From a bacterium (GTDB lineage Bacteria > Planctomycetota > J058 > JAJDCP01): DNA of 5,550 nucleotides. Positions 4,407 through 5,550 of this stretch are shown in pieces. Below the pieces are notes generated by a model. It saw nothing but the letters and a program-made list of their open reading frames with translations. It had not been told where the DNA came from and did no database searches. The first letter of the stretch is position 1. Each line of letters starts with the position of its first letter. A program made the position numbers and the translations under genes. Location of the stretch: positions 1 to 5,550 of the forward strand of contig JAUIEM010000516.1 of the NCBI GenBank assembly GCA_030428695.1. Direction: 5' to 3'.

Positions 4407-5550
4407 TGTCGCAATTCACCTTCGAAGCGATGGACGCCAAAGGGCAGAAGCTCAAGAAAGAGATCGAAGCGGCCAACCGCGATGAGGCGTTGACCAAGAT
4501 CCGCGCGATGGGCTACTTCCCGACCAAGGTGAAGGAGAAGGGCAGCCGCCGCGGGAAGAAGGAAGAGGCCGACCTCGGGCTCCCGGAAGAGGCGCCGAAG
4601 GGCAAGAAGGCGCTCGTCTTCGGCGGGGTCTCGGCCAAGCAACTCACCCAGTTCACCACCCAGCTCTACACGCTGCAGGACGCCGGCCTCCCGATCGTGC
4701 GCTCGATCCGCATCCTCGAGAGCCAGCTGCCGGCGAGCGTGCTGAAGAACCAGCTGGTCGAGATCGCCGAAGACGTCGAGTCCGGCAGCACGCTGGCCGA
4801 GGCCTTCGCCAAACACCCGAAGACCTTCAACCACCTGTTCGTCAGCATGGTCAAGGCCGGCGAGAAGGGTGGTGTGCTCGACACGATCCTCGAACGCCTC
4901 GCGACCTTCATGGAGAAGTCGCTGCGGCTGAAGAAGAAGGTGATCGGCGCGATGGTCTACCCGGCGGTCGTCACGACCGTCGCGGTCGGAATCCTGTTCG
5001 CGATCATGAAGTTCGTCATCCCGTCCTTCAAGAAGATGTTCGACGACCAGGGCCTGACCCTGCCGCCCCTGACGGAGATGCTGCTCAACGTCAGCTCCTT
5101 CGTCGGTGACTACTGGTGGCTGCTGATCTTCGCGATCCCCGGCGGGCTGTTTGCGATCTACAAGGGAGTCGGTCTGACAGCCGGGGGACGCCTGTTCTTC
5201 GACCACGTCAAGATCAAGGCGCCCTTGTTCGGCACGATCGTCCGCAAATCGATCATCTCCCGCTTCTGCCGCACGCTCGGCACCCTGCTCGCTTCCGGCG
5301 TGCCGATCCTCGAGGCCCTCAGCATCATCAAGGACGCGATCGGCAACCAGGTGATCACCCGCGCGGTCGACGAGGTGCACGGCTCGATCCGCGAGGGCGA
5401 GAGCATCAGCCAGCCCCTGCGCAACAGCGGCGTGTTCGACGAGCTGGTGATCAACATGATCGACGTCGGCGAAGAGACCGGTGACCTGGACAAGATGCTC
5501 CTGAAAGTCGCGGACAACTACGACGAAGAGGTCGATGTGGCGGTCTCCAG
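4403..5550 (+). CDS. pilC: PilC/GspF-type inner-membrane platform protein, 3' end missing
   Basis: PilC sits in the inner membrane beneath the pilus and couples the PilB and PilT motors to pilin movement. The visible 382 codons (plus two bases) remain open to the window edge; the family is usually about 400 to 420 residues, so only a short tail is lost. Residues 3-45 are the N-terminal segment (FTFEAMDAKGQ, then AMGYFPTKV). A charged Lys/Glu linker (about 43-69) leads to the first T2SSF domain at about 80-180, with FTTQLYTLQDAGLPI at 84-98 and VKAGEKGGVLD at 150-160. Membrane segments fall near 184-207 and 236-254. The second T2SSF repeat starts near 286 (SRFCRTLGTLLASGVPI) and ends in MIDVGEETGDLDKML at 352-366. 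Start choice: ATG 4403 and ATG 4406 are adjacent, with only a weak GGGG upstream. It lies 148 bases after pilB on the same strand. Confidence 0.94.
   Translation, partial: MMSQFTFEAMDAKGQKLKKEIEAANRDEALTKIRAMGYFPTKVKEKGSRRGKKEEADLGLPEEAPKGKKALVFGGVSAKQLTQFTTQLYTLQDAGLPIVRSIRILESQLPASVLKNQLVEIAEDVESGSTLAEAFAKHPKTFNHLFVSMVKAGEKGGVLDTILERLATFMEKSLRLKKKVIGAMVYPAVVTTVAVGILFAIMKFVIPSFKKMFDDQGLTLPPLTEMLLNVSSFVGDYWWLLIFAIPGGLFAIYKGVGLTAGGRLFFDHVKIKAPLFGTIVRKSIISRFCRTLGTLLASGVPILEALSIIKDAIGNQVITRAVDEVHGSIREGESISQPLRNSGVFDELVINMIDVGEETGDLDKMLLKVADNYDEEVDVAVS

Noticed and set aside
4379..5380. Minus-strand frame opposite pilC (333 codons)
   Set aside because: It is antisense to a well-supported pilC and shows the same D/R/L-rich shadow composition.

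Overview
The window reads as two unlike pieces of bacterial DNA joined by a short third piece, with the change falling between about 960 and 1330. All real genes are on the + strand.

Positions 1 to about 970 look like a gammaproteobacterial chromosome: moderate GC (mid-50s by eye) and relaxed third-codon positions. The order is the familiar neighbourhood upstream of rpoS: the last codons of a gene that fits pcm, a YqaA/DedA-type membrane protein overlapping it by ATGA, then the start of nlpD. NlpD runs through its lipoprotein signal and LysM domain and stops making sense as NlpD just as the M23 (LytM) domain begins. Its catalytic-type domain and rpoS are absent.

Positions about 1019 to 1330 encode roughly 104 codons from the middle of an amidase-signature enzyme. 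They are in frame with nlpD but cut at both ends and lack the catalytic-lysine region. The resulting open frame (626 to 1378) is a hybrid, most simply explained as a chimeric assembly or amplification product, less likely as a genomic rearrangement.

From about 1331 to the end the DNA is GC-rich (high 60s by eye) and carries a compact type IV pilus motor operon: pilT (retraction ATPase), pilB (extension ATPase with an N-terminal MshEN-type c-di-GMP-binding module and a tetracysteine zinc site), and pilC (inner-membrane platform protein, cut by the window end). The protein wording resembles PilT/GspE/GspF proteins of Planctomycetota and similar high-GC lineages. That assignment is from memory of the families and is tentative. 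In the cell PilB would drive pilin assembly on PilC, and PilT would drive disassembly and retraction.

Untranslated regions: the 91 bases before pilT contain interleaved inverted repeats that could form an H-type pseudoknot, plus an inverted repeat holding the ribosome binding site and GTG start in its loop. The 148 bases between pilB and pilC contain a weak promoter-like pair, a bulged hairpin and a 25-codon ORF overlapping the pilC start. I see no RNA genes, insertion sequences, CRISPR arrays or convincing terminators. The only system of clear function is the pilus motor cluster.
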